The notes beneath the pieces are model-generated. The model searched no databases and was not told where the DNA came from. It worked only from the letters and a program-made list of their open reading frames with translations. A DNA stretch of 64,000 nucleotides from Salinisphaera dokdonensis (lineage in GTDB: Bacteria; Pseudomonadota; Gammaproteobacteria; Nevskiales; Salinisphaeraceae): positions 1-64,000 of the forward strand of contig NZ_APND01000003.1 of NCBI RefSeq assembly GCF_040361215.1. Direction: 5' to 3'. The position numbers and the translations under genes were made by a program. Shown here in pieces: positions 16,277 to 25,346 of the stretch (position 1 is the stretch's first letter; every line of letters starts with the position of its first letter).

Positions 16277-16816
16277 TTACTCGATCACACCGCAGTACAT
16301 ACGCATGCCGCCCTTGCCGTGGTGGTGTGTGCCGTGGTCGTCGTAACGATCGACCTCTGCATGCACCATCACGGCACGGCCTTCGAGATCGGCAACCGTC
16401 AGACGCGGTGCAAGTACTGGCGTCGCCGCCGTGCCGTCATCCTCGACGGTGAGATTCGGCAGGTCACCCAGATGCCCGTCGCCATAAGGCCCGGCATGGC
16501 GGCCGGCCTGCTCCGGATCGTAATGCCCACCGGCCGCACCGCCAGGCATCATGTGGTCGCCCATGCGGGTGGCGCCACAGTCGGCGTTGGCATGGATATG
16601 CGTGCCATGCAGCCCACGCGACTGCAGGTTTTCCAGGGCAGGGGTGACGATCAGCCCGTACTTGGAATCCGTGAACGTCACGCTACCGACAGGCTCGGCC
16701 TCACCCGCTCCAGTAATGTGATGGAGGTTTGCCGATGCCTCGGCGGCATGGACAGACGGGCATGACACCACGGCTGCCGCGGCCACGATCGCGGCCCAGC
16801 GCTTGCGAATAAGCAT
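16277..16816 (-). CDS. sodC: Periplasmic Cu/Zn superoxide dismutase
   Basis: SodC dismutates superoxide in the periplasm. The 179-residue precursor has a signal peptide ending near SVHA (residue 24). The metal ligands are visible: H73 and H75 in GTHIH, H98 in GGHYDP, H115 and D118 in GHLGDLP and H152. C80 and C175 form the conserved disulfide (ANADC and MYCG). A strong GAGGAGA ribosome binding site precedes the ATG. A His-rich run (HGTHHHG, about 161-167) near the C-terminus may help hold copper. It converges on the porin gene and has its own promoter-like TATAAT upstream. Confidence 0.95.
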   Translation of the reverse strand: MLIRKRWAAIVAAAAVVSCPSVHAAEASANLHHITGAGEAEPVGSVTFTDSKYGLIVTPALENLQSRGLHGTHIHANADCGATRMGDHMMPGGAAGGHYDPEQAGRHAGPYGDGHLGDLPNLTVEDDGTAATPVLAPRLTVADLEGRAVMVHAEVDRYDDHGTHHHGKGGMRMYCGVIE

Positions 16817-16894
16817 GAATTCTCCTCGGTAATCGACACGGTACGTCCGCCCCGCTGTAGAGGCCCGCGTACGGTCTTCTTGTCTTTATATGCC

Positions 16895-16911
16895 GGCTAT
16901 CCATTATAGCC
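16895..16911 (-). promoter_or_regulatory. sodC promoter -10 within an inverted repeat
   Basis: On the minus strand TATAAT (16903-16908) matches the -10 consensus fully. It is embedded in GGCTAT-N5-ATAGCC, a perfect 6-bp inverted repeat that could act as an operator over the promoter. The -35 is poor. The leader to sodC would be about 80 nt. Confidence 0.4.
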
Positions 16912-16920
16912 GTGTCGGGC

Positions 16921-17337
16921 CTAGCCCGCCGCAGGCAGCAGCGTAACGACCACCTCGCGCCGATGGGGCGCGCTGCGATGCTCATAAAGATAAATGCCCT
17001 GCCAGGTGCCCAGATTGAGCGCACTGTCGGTGATGGGTACGGTCAGGTCCATGCCGGTGAGAATGCTGCGGATATGGCCCGGCATATCGTCCGGCCCTTC
17101 CATGTCGTGTTCGAACATTGGGTCGCCATCGACCACGGCTTTCCCCATCCAGCGCTCGACGTCATCGCGCACGCTCGGATCGGCGTTCTCGCAGATCATC
17201 AGGGACGCCGAGGTATGCCGAATGAACACATGACACACGCCGGTTGCGACGCCGGCCTCACGCACCACGGCATTCACGTCGGCCGTGATATCGCGGGTTG
17301 AGCGTCCGGGGGTTTCGAAAGCGAGGGTCTGTTGCAT
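16921..17337 (-). CDS. YjbQ/UPF0047 family protein
   Basis: The 138-residue protein belongs to the YjbQ family, small trimeric proteins reported to have weak thiamine-phosphate synthase activity. Family motifs are clear: CHVFIRHTSASL, ENADPSVRDDVERWM, EGPDDMPGHIRSILTG and GTWQGIYLYEHR, including the conserved histidines thought to bind metal or substrate. The start at 17337 gives MQQTLAFETPGRS, a normal N-terminus. It lies between sodC and gatB on the same strand, with no sign of a functional link. Confidence 0.93.
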   Translation of the reverse strand: MQQTLAFETPGRSTRDITADVNAVVREAGVATGVCHVFIRHTSASLMICENADPSVRDDVERWMGKAVVDGDPMFEHDMEGPDDMPGHIRSILTGMDLTVPITDSALNLGTWQGIYLYEHRSAPHRREVVVTLLPAAG

Positions 17338-17396
17338 GCCGATCCGTTCCAGAGAATCCAGGTTCGCGACCAGCCTAACCCGACAAGCCGGCGCGT

Positions 17397-18851
17397 CTAC
17401 AGCGCGTCGAGCTTGGCCACCAGCATCTGGTTGACGTCCTTCGGGTTCGCCTTGCCCTTCGACGCCTTCATCACCTGGCCGACCAGAAACCCGACGATCT
17501 TGGTCTTGCCGTCGAGATACTGCTGGACCTGATCCGGGTTGTCGGCGATGACCTGATCCACAAAGCCCTCGATCGCGCCCGTATCGGTGATCTGCTTGAG
17601 GCCTTTCGACTCGATGATCGCATCGGCGTTCTCGCCCTCGCCCTTGAACAGCGCCTCGAAGACGTCCTTGCCGATCTTGCCGGAGATGGTGTTGTCCGCC
17701 ACGCGGGCGATCAACCCGCCGAGCTGCGTCGCGCTGACCGGCGATTCGGTGATCGTCAGGCCTTCGCGGTTCAGCGCACCGGACAGATCACCCATGATCC
17801 AGTTGGCCGCCGGCTTGCCGTGCGTGCTGGCTTCGCCGCCGACCGCGGCGACGGTCGCCTCGAAATAATCGGCCAGCGCACGCGAGTTGGTCAGTGCTGC
17901 AGCGTCTTCGGCGTTGACGCTGTATTCCGCGACAAATCGTTCGCGCTTGGCGTCCGGCAGTTCGGGCAGATCGGCCCGGGCGGCTTCCACGAAGGCCTCG
18001 TCGATCACCACCGGCAACAGATCCGGATCCGGGAAGTAGCGATAGTCGTGCGCTTCCTCCTTGCTGCGCATGGAGCGCGTCTCGTCCGCGTCGGGATCGT
18101 AGAGACGGGTTTCCTGCACGATGGTGCCGCCGGATTCGAGCACGTCGATCTGACGATCGACCTCGAACTCGATCGCCTTCTCGAGAAAGCGGAAAGAGTT
18201 CACGTTCTTGGTTTCGGTCCGGGTGCCGAACTCGCTCGAGCCGACCGGACGCACGGACACGTTGGCGTCCACGCGGAACGACCCCTCCTGCATGTTGCCG
18301 TCACAGATGCCCAGATACTGGACCAGCGCATGCAGCTTGCGGGCATAGGCCACTGCCTCGGCCGCGCTGCGCATATCCGGCTCGGATACACACTCGACCA
18401 GCGGCGTGCCGGCACGGTTGAGATCGATACCGGTCTCGCGATCGAAAGCTTCGTGCAAGGACTTGCCGGCGTCCTCTTCGAGGTGCGCCCGGGTGATACC
18501 GACGCGCTTCTCGGCGCCGTCGGGCAGCACGATATCGAGATGGCCCGCGGCCACGATCGGCAGCTCGAACTGGCTGATCTGATAGCCCTTCGGCAGATCC
18601 GGATAGAAATAATGCTTGCGCGCGAATACCGAAGTCGGCGCGATCTCGGCATCGATCGCCAGCCCGAACAGTGTGGCCATGCGAATAACGTTCGCATTGA
18701 TTACCGGCAGCACGCCGGGCAGCGCGATATCCACCGCACTGGCCTGCGTATTCGGCTCGGCACCATAAGCGGTCGGCGCCGTCGAGAAGATCTTGCTTTG
18801 CGTTGCGAGCTGGATATGCACTTCCAGCCCGATCACGGTTTCCCAGGCCAT
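17397..18851 (-). CDS. gatB: Asp-tRNA(Asn)/Glu-tRNA(Gln) amidotransferase subunit B
   Basis: GatB is the kinase/tRNA-binding subunit of GatCAB, which converts Asp-tRNA(Asn) or Glu-tRNA(Gln) to the amidated form. The 484-residue protein starts MAWETVIGLEVHIQL and shows the GatB cradle motifs (CDGNMQEGSFRVDANVSVR, ETKNVNSFRFLEKAIEFE, YRYFPDPDLLPV) and the C-terminal YqeY-like tail domain (GFLVGQVMKASKGKANP). The frame is open 30 codons further, but the ATG at 18851 shares one base with the gatA stop (TAATG). It is the last gene of gatC-gatA-gatB. Confidence 0.98.
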   Translation of the reverse strand: MAWETVIGLEVHIQLATQSKIFSTAPTAYGAEPNTQASAVDIALPGVLPVINANVIRMATLFGLAIDAEIAPTSVFARKHYFYPDLPKGYQISQFELPIVAAGHLDIVLPDGAEKRVGITRAHLEEDAGKSLHEAFDRETGIDLNRAGTPLVECVSEPDMRSAAEAVAYARKLHALVQYLGICDGNMQEGSFRVDANVSVRPVGSSEFGTRTETKNVNSFRFLEKAIEFEVDRQIDVLESGGTIVQETRLYDPDADETRSMRSKEEAHDYRYFPDPDLLPVVIDEAFVEAARADLPELPDAKRERFVAEYSVNAEDAAALTNSRALADYFEATVAAVGGEASTHGKPAANWIMGDLSGALNREGLTITESPVSATQLGGLIARVADNTISGKIGKDVFEALFKGEGENADAIIESKGLKQITDTGAIEGFVDQVIADNPDQVQQYLDGKTKIVGFLVGQVMKASKGKANPKDVNQMLVAKLDAL

Positions 18852-20314
18852 TATTCGAATCCTGCCGGACGCTTGGTGTGCCAATCGGTGTTCTGCTGGT
18901 AGGCATGAGCCGCGCCAAGCAGTCGTGTCTCTTCGAACCACGGGGCGAGCAGCTGCAGCCCGACCGGCAGGCCGTCCACGAAGCCGGCCGGCACCGACAT
19001 GCCCGGCAGACCGGCAAGGCTTGCCGGCAGCGTGTAGACGTCGTTGAGATACATCGAGACCGGGTCGTCGAGCTTTTCACCCAGCTTGAAGGCCGGCGCC
19101 TGTGTCACGGGCGCGGCGATCAGATCGACGTTTTCGAAGGCGTCACTGAAATCACGCGCGATCAGGCGACGCGTCTTCTGCGCCTTGAGGTAATACGCGT
19201 CGTAATAACCGGCCGACAGCACATAGGCGCCGACCATGATGCGACGCTGCACCTCGCGGCCGAAGCCTTCGCCGCGCGAACGGGTATAGAGATCTTCCAG
19301 ATCGACCGGGTTCTCGCAGCGGTAGCCGTAGCGCACGCCGTCGAACCGCGCCAGATTGGAAGACGCCTCGGCCGGCGCGAGCACGTAATAGGTCGAAACC
19401 GCGAGCTCGGTATGCGGCAGCGAGATCTCGACGATCTCGGCGCCCTGGGCCTGGAACTCGGCGATGGCCGCATCGATGACCTTGCGGCTGGCATCGTCCA
19501 GTCCCTCGGCGAAGTATTCCTTCGGCAAGCCGACCCGCATGCCCTTGAGGAAGTCGTCGCCCTGCCCGCCGAGTGCACCGACATAATCCGGCACGTCACG
19601 CTCCACGCAAGTGGAATCGCGCTCGTCAAAGCCGGCCATCGCCTGCAGGACGTGGGCACAGTCGTCGGCGGAGCGGGCAAAACAGCCGCCCTGGTCCAGG
19701 CTCGAGGCAAAGGCGATCATGCCGTAGCGCGACACGCGACCATAGGTCGGCTTGATGCCCGTCACGCCACAAAGCGCAGCCGGCTGGCGGATCGAACCAC
19801 CGGTATCGGTACCGGTGGCCGCCGGAACGAGGCCGGCCGCCACGGCGGCAGCAGAACCGCCCGAGGAACCGCCCGGTACGTAATCGGTATTCCAGGGATT
19901 GCGAACCGGCCCGTAGAAGCTCGTCTCGTTCGACGAGCCCATGGCGAATTCGTCCATATTGGTCTTGCCAAGCGTGACCGTGCCGGCCGCAGCCAGACGT
20001 TCGACCACGGTCGCGTCATAAGGCGCGACGAAGTTGTCGAGCATGCGCGAACCGCAGCTTGTGCGCACACCGCGGGTGCAGAAAATGTCCTTGTGGGCGA
20101 TCGGCAGGCCGGCCAGCGGCCCATCGGCCGCCCCGCCGGCGTCGAGCGCTGCCGCGCGCTCACGGGCGGTGTCGGCACAGCCGCTGATCATCGCGTTCAG
20201 CGTTTCGTCGTGAGCGGCGATACGATCGAGAAAATGCCTGCTGAGCTCGGCCGCGCTCACTTTCCCTGCGGCACGTTCTGCGACCAGTTCGCGGATACTG
20301 CGCGGGTAGCTCAT
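18851..20314 (-). CDS. gatA: Asp-tRNA(Asn)/Glu-tRNA(Gln) amidotransferase subunit A
   Basis: GatA is the amidase subunit that releases ammonia from glutamine for tRNA amidation. The 487-residue protein carries the amidase-signature triad: K75 in IAHKDIF, the cis-serine S150 in GGSSGGS and the nucleophile S174 in DTGGSIR. The start overlaps the gatC stop (ATGA), and the stop overlaps the gatB start. GatCAB implies that this bacterium uses indirect charging for Asn-tRNA and/or Gln-tRNA. Confidence 0.98.
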   Translation of the reverse strand: MSYPRSIRELVAERAAGKVSAAELSRHFLDRIAAHDETLNAMISGCADTARERAAALDAGGAADGPLAGLPIAHKDIFCTRGVRTSCGSRMLDNFVAPYDATVVERLAAAGTVTLGKTNMDEFAMGSSNETSFYGPVRNPWNTDYVPGGSSGGSAAAVAAGLVPAATGTDTGGSIRQPAALCGVTGIKPTYGRVSRYGMIAFASSLDQGGCFARSADDCAHVLQAMAGFDERDSTCVERDVPDYVGALGGQGDDFLKGMRVGLPKEYFAEGLDDASRKVIDAAIAEFQAQGAEIVEISLPHTELAVSTYYVLAPAEASSNLARFDGVRYGYRCENPVDLEDLYTRSRGEGFGREVQRRIMVGAYVLSAGYYDAYYLKAQKTRRLIARDFSDAFENVDLIAAPVTQAPAFKLGEKLDDPVSMYLNDVYTLPASLAGLPGMSVPAGFVDGLPVGLQLLAPWFEETRLLGAAHAYQQNTDWHTKRPAGFE

Positions 20315-20598
20315 TCGATCACCTTCGGCACCAGATAGACACCTTCGGCCGTCGCGGGCGCAATCGCCTGGAAATCGTCGCGGGACGTCACCGGAACCGC
20401 CTGGTCGGCGCGCAGGCGCGCGGCCAGATCCAGCGGATGGGCCATGGGCTCGACATTGGTTGTGTCGGCCTTTTCAAGGCTGGCGACAACATCGAGAATA
20501 TTCGACAACTCGCCGGCATATTCGGCGATCTGGTCGTCATCAAGACCCAGTCGGGCCAGCCGGGCCACGTTGCGTACCTGATCGGCAGTCAGACTCAC
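20311..20598 (-). CDS. gatC: Asp-tRNA(Asn)/Glu-tRNA(Gln) amidotransferase subunit C
   Basis: GatC is the small subunit that clamps GatA and GatB. The 95-residue product has the family pattern: TADQVRNVARLARLGLDDDQIAEYAGELSNIL at the N-terminus and the C-terminal AVPVTSRDDFQA...GVYLVPKVIE. The frame is open 43 codons upstream, but only the GTG at 20598 gives the family N-terminus (VSLTADQV). The ribosome binding site is weak (AAAGGC). It is first in the operon and diverges from mreB. Confidence 0.93.
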   Translation of the reverse strand: MSLTADQVRNVARLARLGLDDDQIAEYAGELSNILDVVASLEKADTTNVEPMAHPLDLAARLRADQAVPVTSRDDFQAIAPATAEGVYLVPKVIE

Positions 20599-20698
20599 GG
20601 GCTTTGCCTTTGCTGTGCATGAACGTGTGGAAACACAGCCCCAATGGCGCTGCGCGGGCGTAAAACTAGCATAACTGCCCCCTGCCCGACTGTCGGCG

Positions 20699-20727
20699 TT
20701 GCCGACACGCAGCCCCATTGCTAGCAT
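20699..20727 (+). promoter_or_regulatory. Putative sigma-70 promoter of mreB
   Basis: TTGCCG (20699-20704) and TAGCAT (20722-20727) are separated by 17 bp. The -35 lies in the loop and right arm of the inverted repeat TGTCGGC-GTT-GCCGACA (20691-20707), which could be an operator. Predicted start near 20734, giving a leader of about 88 nt. Confidence 0.45.
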
Positions 20728-20744
20728 TGCGATCTTTAGTGCGT

Positions 20745-20796
20745 CGCGACGTGGAGTCGCGGTGCCCGATGCGCGTGTTTTCTCACGCGCTTTTTT
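20745..20796 (+). terminator. Two hairpins with T6 in the mreB leader (attenuator candidate)
   Basis: Hairpin 1 is CGCGAC-GTGGA-GTCGCG (20745-20761). Hairpin 2 is GCGCGTG-TTTTCT-CACGCGC (20771-20790), a perfect 7-bp stem followed by TTTTTT (20791-20796). There is no plus-strand gene upstream for it to terminate, and it lies 25 nt before the mreB ATG. I infer premature termination of mreB mRNA or a short leader RNA. Confidence 0.6.
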
Positions 20797-20821
20797 GTAC
20801 TTGCCCTCGGGTGTGCTTCAC

Positions 20822-21862
20822 ATGTTCGACAACTTTCGCGGCCTGTTCCTCAACGATCTCTCGATTGATCTGGGTACGGCCAACACGCTGATTTATGCGC
20901 GCGACCAGGGCATCGTGCTCAACGAGCCGTCGGTCGTGGCGGTTCGTACCGATGTCCGCGGCGGCAAACGTATCGAGGCCGTCGGCCATGACGCCAAGCG
21001 CATGCTCGGACGCACACCCAACCACATCACCACCATCCGTCCGCTCAAGGACGGCGTGATCGCCGACTTCACCGTCACGGAGAAGATGCTCCAGCACTTC
21101 ATCCGCAAGGTGCACAAGAAGCGCATGCTGCGGCCGATGACGCGCGTACTGGTCTGCGTGCCCTACGGCTCGACCCAGGTCGAGCGCCGCGCGATCCGCG
21201 AGTCGGCTTCCAATGCCGGCGCACGGCGCGTGTATCTGGTGGAAGAACCGGTCGCAGCCGCGATCGGCGCGGGCATCCCGATTGGCGAAGCCCGCGGCTC
21301 GATGGTGCTGGATATCGGTGGCGGCACCTCGGAAGTCGCGGTGATCTCGCTCAACGGCATTGTTTATGCCGAATCCGTGCGTACCGGTGGCGACAAGTTC
21401 GACGAGGCAATCGTCAATTACGTGCGTCGTCAGTACAACATGCTGATCGGCGAATCGACCGCCGAGTCGATCAAGCAGCAGATCGGCACCGCCTTCCCTG
21501 GCCACGAGGTCAAGGAGATCGAGGTGGTCGGTCGTCATCTGTCGGCCGGTGTGCCGCGCGCGTTCACCCTCAACTCGAACGAGGTACTGGACGCGCTGCA
21601 GGAACCGCTGTCGAACATCACCAGTGCGGTCAAGCTGGCGCTGGAATCCACGCCGCCGGAACTGGGTTCGGACGTGGCCGAGCGCGGCATCGTGCTCACC
21701 GGCGGCGGCGCGCTGCTGGCCGATCTGGACAAACTGATTTCCGAGGAAACCGGTCTGCCGGTGATCGTCGCCGACGACCCGCTGACCTGTGTCGCCCGTG
21801 GTGGCGGCATCCTGCTGGAAATGATCGATCGCAAGACCGGTCAGCTGCTCGCGCTCGAATAG
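20822..21862 (+). CDS. mreB: Rod-shape-determining actin homologue MreB
   Basis: MreB polymerises under the inner membrane and steers the cell-wall elongation complex, so the organism is probably rod-shaped. The 346-residue protein shows the actin-type nucleotide motifs: LSIDLGTANTLIY (phosphate 1), VLDIGGGTSEVAVIS (phosphate 2) and IVLTGGGALL (adenosine). The frame is open 41 codons upstream across a terminator hairpin, but only the ATG at 20822 gives the family N-terminus MFDNFRGLF. The membrane-contacting start is typical. It is followed by mreC, mreD, mrdA and rodA. Confidence 0.97.
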   Translation: MFDNFRGLFLNDLSIDLGTANTLIYARDQGIVLNEPSVVAVRTDVRGGKRIEAVGHDAKRMLGRTPNHITTIRPLKDGVIADFTVTEKMLQHFIRKVHKKRMLRPMTRVLVCVPYGSTQVERRAIRESASNAGARRVYLVEEPVAAAIGAGIPIGEARGSMVLDIGGGTSEVAVISLNGIVYAESVRTGGDKFDEAIVNYVRRQYNMLIGESTAESIKQQIGTAFPGHEVKEIEVVGRHLSAGVPRAFTLNSNEVLDALQEPLSNITSAVKLALESTPPELGSDVAERGIVLTGGGALLADLDKLISEETGLPVIVADDPLTCVARGGGILLEMIDRKTGQLLALE

Positions 21863-21947
21863 CGCGCGACACAGTTGCGCAAGGCCTGCACGCCGGCCTA
21901 ATCTGGCGCGATAACATCAGTTAATTCCACGGTTTCGGGGGCGTTGG

Positions 21948-22871
21948 GTGCGCGGACTCGCCGAGGACGACAAAACGCCGTTTCTGGGTCGCCGCATTAC
22001 GCCGGGCATCCGAATCGTTGCGATTGCGGTCATCTCGATCATCCTCATGATGGTCGATCACGCCAGCACGTCTCTCACTCCGGTGCGCAGCACGCTGGCG
22101 GTCGCAACGCAGCCGATCCAGATGATCGCCGAGATGCCGGGCGAGGTCGCCCATTATCTGGGCCGCTACTTCGATCGTGGCCAGCTGATCACCGAGAACG
22201 AAGCGCTCGAGCAGAAAGTGCTGCTGCTCCAGGCGCGCCTGCAACGACTCGCCTCGCTGCAGGCCGAAAACGAGCGCATTCGCGCCCTGCTCGCCTCGGC
22301 CAGTTCGCTGGATCAGAACGTGCTCATCGCGCGCATTCTGTCGGTCAGCCCTGACCCGTATCGCCACTACATCAAGCTCAACAAGGGTAGCTCCGACGGC
22401 GTGTTCGTCGGTCAGGCACTGGTCGATGCGAACGGCATCATGGGCCAAATCACCGATGTCACGCCGCTGGATTCGCGCGCGATCCTGATTACCGATGCGA
22501 ATCACGGCATCCCGGTCGAGATCAATCGCACCGGGCTGCAGACGATCGCGCAGGGCAGCGGCAAGACCGATGAGTTGCGATTGCCGTTTCTAGCCAACAA
22601 CTCGGATATCCGCGCCGACGACCTGCTGGTCACTTCCGGGCTGGGCGGGCGTTATCCCGCAGGTTACCCGGTTGCACACGTCACGAGCGTCGTCCATCAG
22701 CCCGGCGACGAGTTCCTCGACGTGGTTGCCAACCCCACTGCCCATCTCAACCGCGGCCGCGAAGTGCTGCTCGTGTGGACCAGTAACACCGAGGCGCAGG
22801 CGCGCGAAGACGCGGTTGCGAGCGAGGCTCAACCCCAGGGCGAAACGGGCGCCGAACCCACGGCCCCATGA
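21948..22871 (+). CDS. mreC: Rod-shape-determining protein MreC
   Basis: MreC is the bitopic periplasmic scaffold that activates PBP2-RodA. The 307-residue protein has an N-terminal transmembrane helix (about residues 20-37), a coiled coil (about 80-115: ENEALEQKVLLLQARLQRLASLQAENERI region) and the beta-barrel core (GVFVGQALVDANGIMGQITDV, LLVTSGLGGRYPAGYPVAHV). The start is GTG with a G-rich ribosome binding site. The tail after about residue 280 is acidic and Ala/Glu-rich. The mreD ATG overlaps the stop. Confidence 0.95.
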   Translation: MRGLAEDDKTPFLGRRITPGIRIVAIAVISIILMMVDHASTSLTPVRSTLAVATQPIQMIAEMPGEVAHYLGRYFDRGQLITENEALEQKVLLLQARLQRLASLQAENERIRALLASASSLDQNVLIARILSVSPDPYRHYIKLNKGSSDGVFVGQALVDANGIMGQITDVTPLDSRAILITDANHGIPVEINRTGLQTIAQGSGKTDELRLPFLANNSDIRADDLLVTSGLGGRYPAGYPVAHVTSVVHQPGDEFLDVVANPTAHLNRGREVLLVWTSNTEAQAREDAVASEAQPQGETGAEPTAP

Positions 22872-23353
22872 TCATCGAACGCCGCGTCAGCGGCCTGCTG
22901 ATCCTCGCAACTCTCGGCGCGGCGTTGTTCCTGGCCCTGTTGCCATTACCTGATGCGTTGTCCGCGATCCGGCCGGCCATTTATGCCGCCACCGTGCTGT
23001 TCTGGGTGCTGATGCAGCCGATGAGTTTCGGGCTGATCGCGGCCTGGTGTTGCGGTATCCTGATCGACGTCATCTACGGCACGCCTTTCGGCGAGCACGG
23101 CCTCGCGCTGGCCGTGGCCGGTTATGCCGTGATTCGGATGCGTGAATTACTGTGGACCTTTCCGGTCTGGCAGCAGAGCGTGCTGCTTCTGCCCGTTTTC
23201 GTCCTGTATGAATTCGTGCTGTTCTGGATCGACGGGGTCGCCGGCGCCGAGGTGAACCAATGGTGGCGTTGGCTGCCGGTATTGACCACGGCCGTCATCT
23301 GGCCTTTCTGGGCCTCTATTCTGGAACGCATTGCAGAATTCGAGGTCGGATAG
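22868..23353 (+). CDS. mreD: Rod-shape-determining membrane protein MreD
   Basis: MreD is a small polytopic inner-membrane protein of the elongasome. The 161-residue product is hydrophobic, with about five predicted membrane segments, and includes LIAAWCCGILIDVIYGTPFGEHGLALAVAGY, similar to the MreD core. It overlaps mreC by ATGA. Identification rests on context together with length and topology, since MreD sequences diverge widely. Confidence 0.92.
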   Translation: MIIERRVSGLLILATLGAALFLALLPLPDALSAIRPAIYAATVLFWVLMQPMSFGLIAAWCCGILIDVIYGTPFGEHGLALAVAGYAVIRMRELLWTFPVWQQSVLLLPVFVLYEFVLFWIDGVAGAEVNQWWRWLPVLTTAVIWPFWASILERIAEFEVG

Positions 23354-23462
23354 CGTGGGGTCTCAACTATCCTTTATAACCGCTTGAGCCAGCTCGCAAA
23401 CCGCCACTGCGACGCAGCTCGGCGCGGGCAGATGTCCGAAAGACGGGAGCGACACACATCCA

Positions 23463-25346
23463 ATGGCCGCCGATAACGCCATCAAGAACCATGCGGCCGA
23501 ACGCCGCATGTTCCTGCTGCGTACCGCTGTGGCGGGCGCGGGCATCGCCGTGCTCGTGGGTGTTCTGCTGTTCCGCGTGAGTTACCTGCAGGTGCTGCGC
23601 CACGGCTATTACGAGACCCGCTCGCAGGACAACCGCATGCGGGTACAGGTCATGCCACCGGTGCGCGGGCTGATCTACGACCGCAACGGTGTGATCCTCG
23701 CCGACAACCTGCCCGCCTACCGGCTCGAAATCGTGCCCGAGCAGGTCGATGATCTCGACGCGACGCTCGATCGGCTGGCCAAGCTCATCGAAATCCGCAA
23801 GGCCGACCGTGACCGGTTTCGCGAGCGGGTGGCCAAGACGCCACGTTTTCGTGGCGTGCCGATCCGGCTGAACCTGAGCCAGCGCGAAGTCGCGCGCTTC
23901 GAGGTCAATCGCGGCGATTTCGCGGGCGTCGAGATCCGGGCGGGCCTGACGCGCCACTACCCGCTGGGCCGCGTCGCCGCGCACCTGGTCGGCTATGTCG
24001 GCGGCATTACCGTGCAGGATCTCGGCCGCGTGGACGAAAAGCGCTACCGCGGTTCGAACCACATCGGTAAATCCGGAGTGGAATACAGCTACGAGTCCCG
24101 TTTGCACGGCGACCCCGGCTCGCGCGTGGTCGAGACGAACGCCAGCGGACGCGCCCTGCGCGAGCTGGAGATGAATCGCCCGACCGCCGGCGAAAGCCTC
24201 TACCTGACCATCGACGCCCGCCTGCAGAAGGCCGCCTTCGATGCGCTGGGCGACCAGGACGGCGCCGTGGTCGCCATCGATCCGAACACCGGCGGCCTGC
24301 TGGCGCTGGTCTCCAAGCCCAGCTACGACCCGGATCTGTTCGTCGACGGCATCAGTCATGTGAACTACAAGCAGCTGATTACCGATCCGCACAAGCCACT
24401 GTTCAACCGCGCGCTGCAAGGCCAGTATCCGCCCGGTTCGACGGTAAAGCCGGTGATGGCGCTGGCCGGGCTGGAAACCGACCAGATCGAGGCTGAAAAG
24501 CAGGTGTGGTGCCCGGGTTTCATCACCCTGCCCGGCAGCAATCACCGCTATCGCGACTGGAAACGTTCCGGCCACGGCTGGGTCGATATGCTGGAAGCGA
24601 TCTTCCGCTCCAGCGACGTGTATTTCTACAAGCTCGGGCTCAAACTCGGCATCGACAACATCCATCGCTATGGCGAGCTGTTTGGCCTAGGCGCTCGTAC
24701 CGGCGTGGACCTGCCGCGCGAGAACTCCGGCATCATGCCGTCGCGTGCCTGGAAGAACGGCACGCGTAACCAGCCGTGGTATCCCGGCGAGACGCTCAAC
24801 ACGATTATCGGCCAGGGCTTCATGACCACCACGCCGCTGCAGCTCGCACAGATGACCAGCCTGATCGCGCAGCGCGGTGCCGGCTACAAGCCGCATGTCT
24901 TGCGCGCGTGGAAGAATCCGGTCAACGGCGGCGTCAGTCAGACCGAGCCGACCGCCTTGCGCCCCATCGCGCTCAATGACCCCCAACACTGGGATGTGGT
25001 GATCAAGGGCATGGAAGAGGTCATCGGCAACCCACGCGGCACGGCTTATCACTACGTCGGCCAGAATCTCGACTACACGATTGCCGGTAAATCCGGCTCG
25101 GCCCAGGTCACGAAACTGGCCCAGAACCAGGCCGCGCCTGATATCGAGGATGTCGAACACCAGTTCCGCGACCACGCGCTGTTTATTGCCTTTGCGCCGA
25201 TCGAGAATCCGGAAATCGCAGTGGCCGTGCTTGTCGAGCACGGCGGTGGCGGCTCCAGCGTGGCCGGGCCCGTCGCCCGCAAGGTCATCGACGCGTTCCG
25301 TAGTCAGCCGCCTGTACTACAGGCTTCAACCGGGAGCGGCCGATGA
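23463..25346 (+). CDS. mrdA: Penicillin-binding protein 2 (elongasome transpeptidase)
   Basis: PBP2 crosslinks peptidoglycan during side-wall growth. The 627-residue class B PBP has an N-terminal membrane helix (about 20-42), the dimerisation/pedestal region with VMPPVRGLIYDRNGVILADN, and a transpeptidase domain. The serine motifs are S326-T-V-K, S383-S-D and K543-S-G. A gap of 109 nt separates it from mreD. Its stop overlaps the rodA start by ATGA, matching the obligate PBP2-RodA pair. Confidence 0.97.
   Translation: MAADNAIKNHAAERRMFLLRTAVAGAGIAVLVGVLLFRVSYLQVLRHGYYETRSQDNRMRVQVMPPVRGLIYDRNGVILADNLPAYRLEIVPEQVDDLDATLDRLAKLIEIRKADRDRFRERVAKTPRFRGVPIRLNLSQREVARFEVNRGDFAGVEIRAGLTRHYPLGRVAAHLVGYVGGITVQDLGRVDEKRYRGSNHIGKSGVEYSYESRLHGDPGSRVVETNASGRALRELEMNRPTAGESLYLTIDARLQKAAFDALGDQDGAVVAIDPNTGGLLALVSKPSYDPDLFVDGISHVNYKQLITDPHKPLFNRALQGQYPPGSTVKPVMALAGLETDQIEAEKQVWCPGFITLPGSNHRYRDWKRSGHGWVDMLEAIFRSSDVYFYKLGLKLGIDNIHRYGELFGLGARTGVDLPRENSGIMPSRAWKNGTRNQPWYPGETLNTIIGQGFMTTTPLQLAQMTSLIAQRGAGYKPHVLRAWKNPVNGGVSQTEPTALRPIALNDPQHWDVVIKGMEEVIGNPRGTAYHYVGQNLDYTIAGKSGSAQVTKLAQNQAAPDIEDVEHQFRDHALFIAFAPIENPEIAVAVLVEHGGGGSSVAGPVARKVIDAFRSQPPVLQASTGSGR

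Noticed and set aside
18803..20338. 511-codon plus-strand frame opposite gatA
   Set aside because: Antisense to gatA with no start signal or domain.
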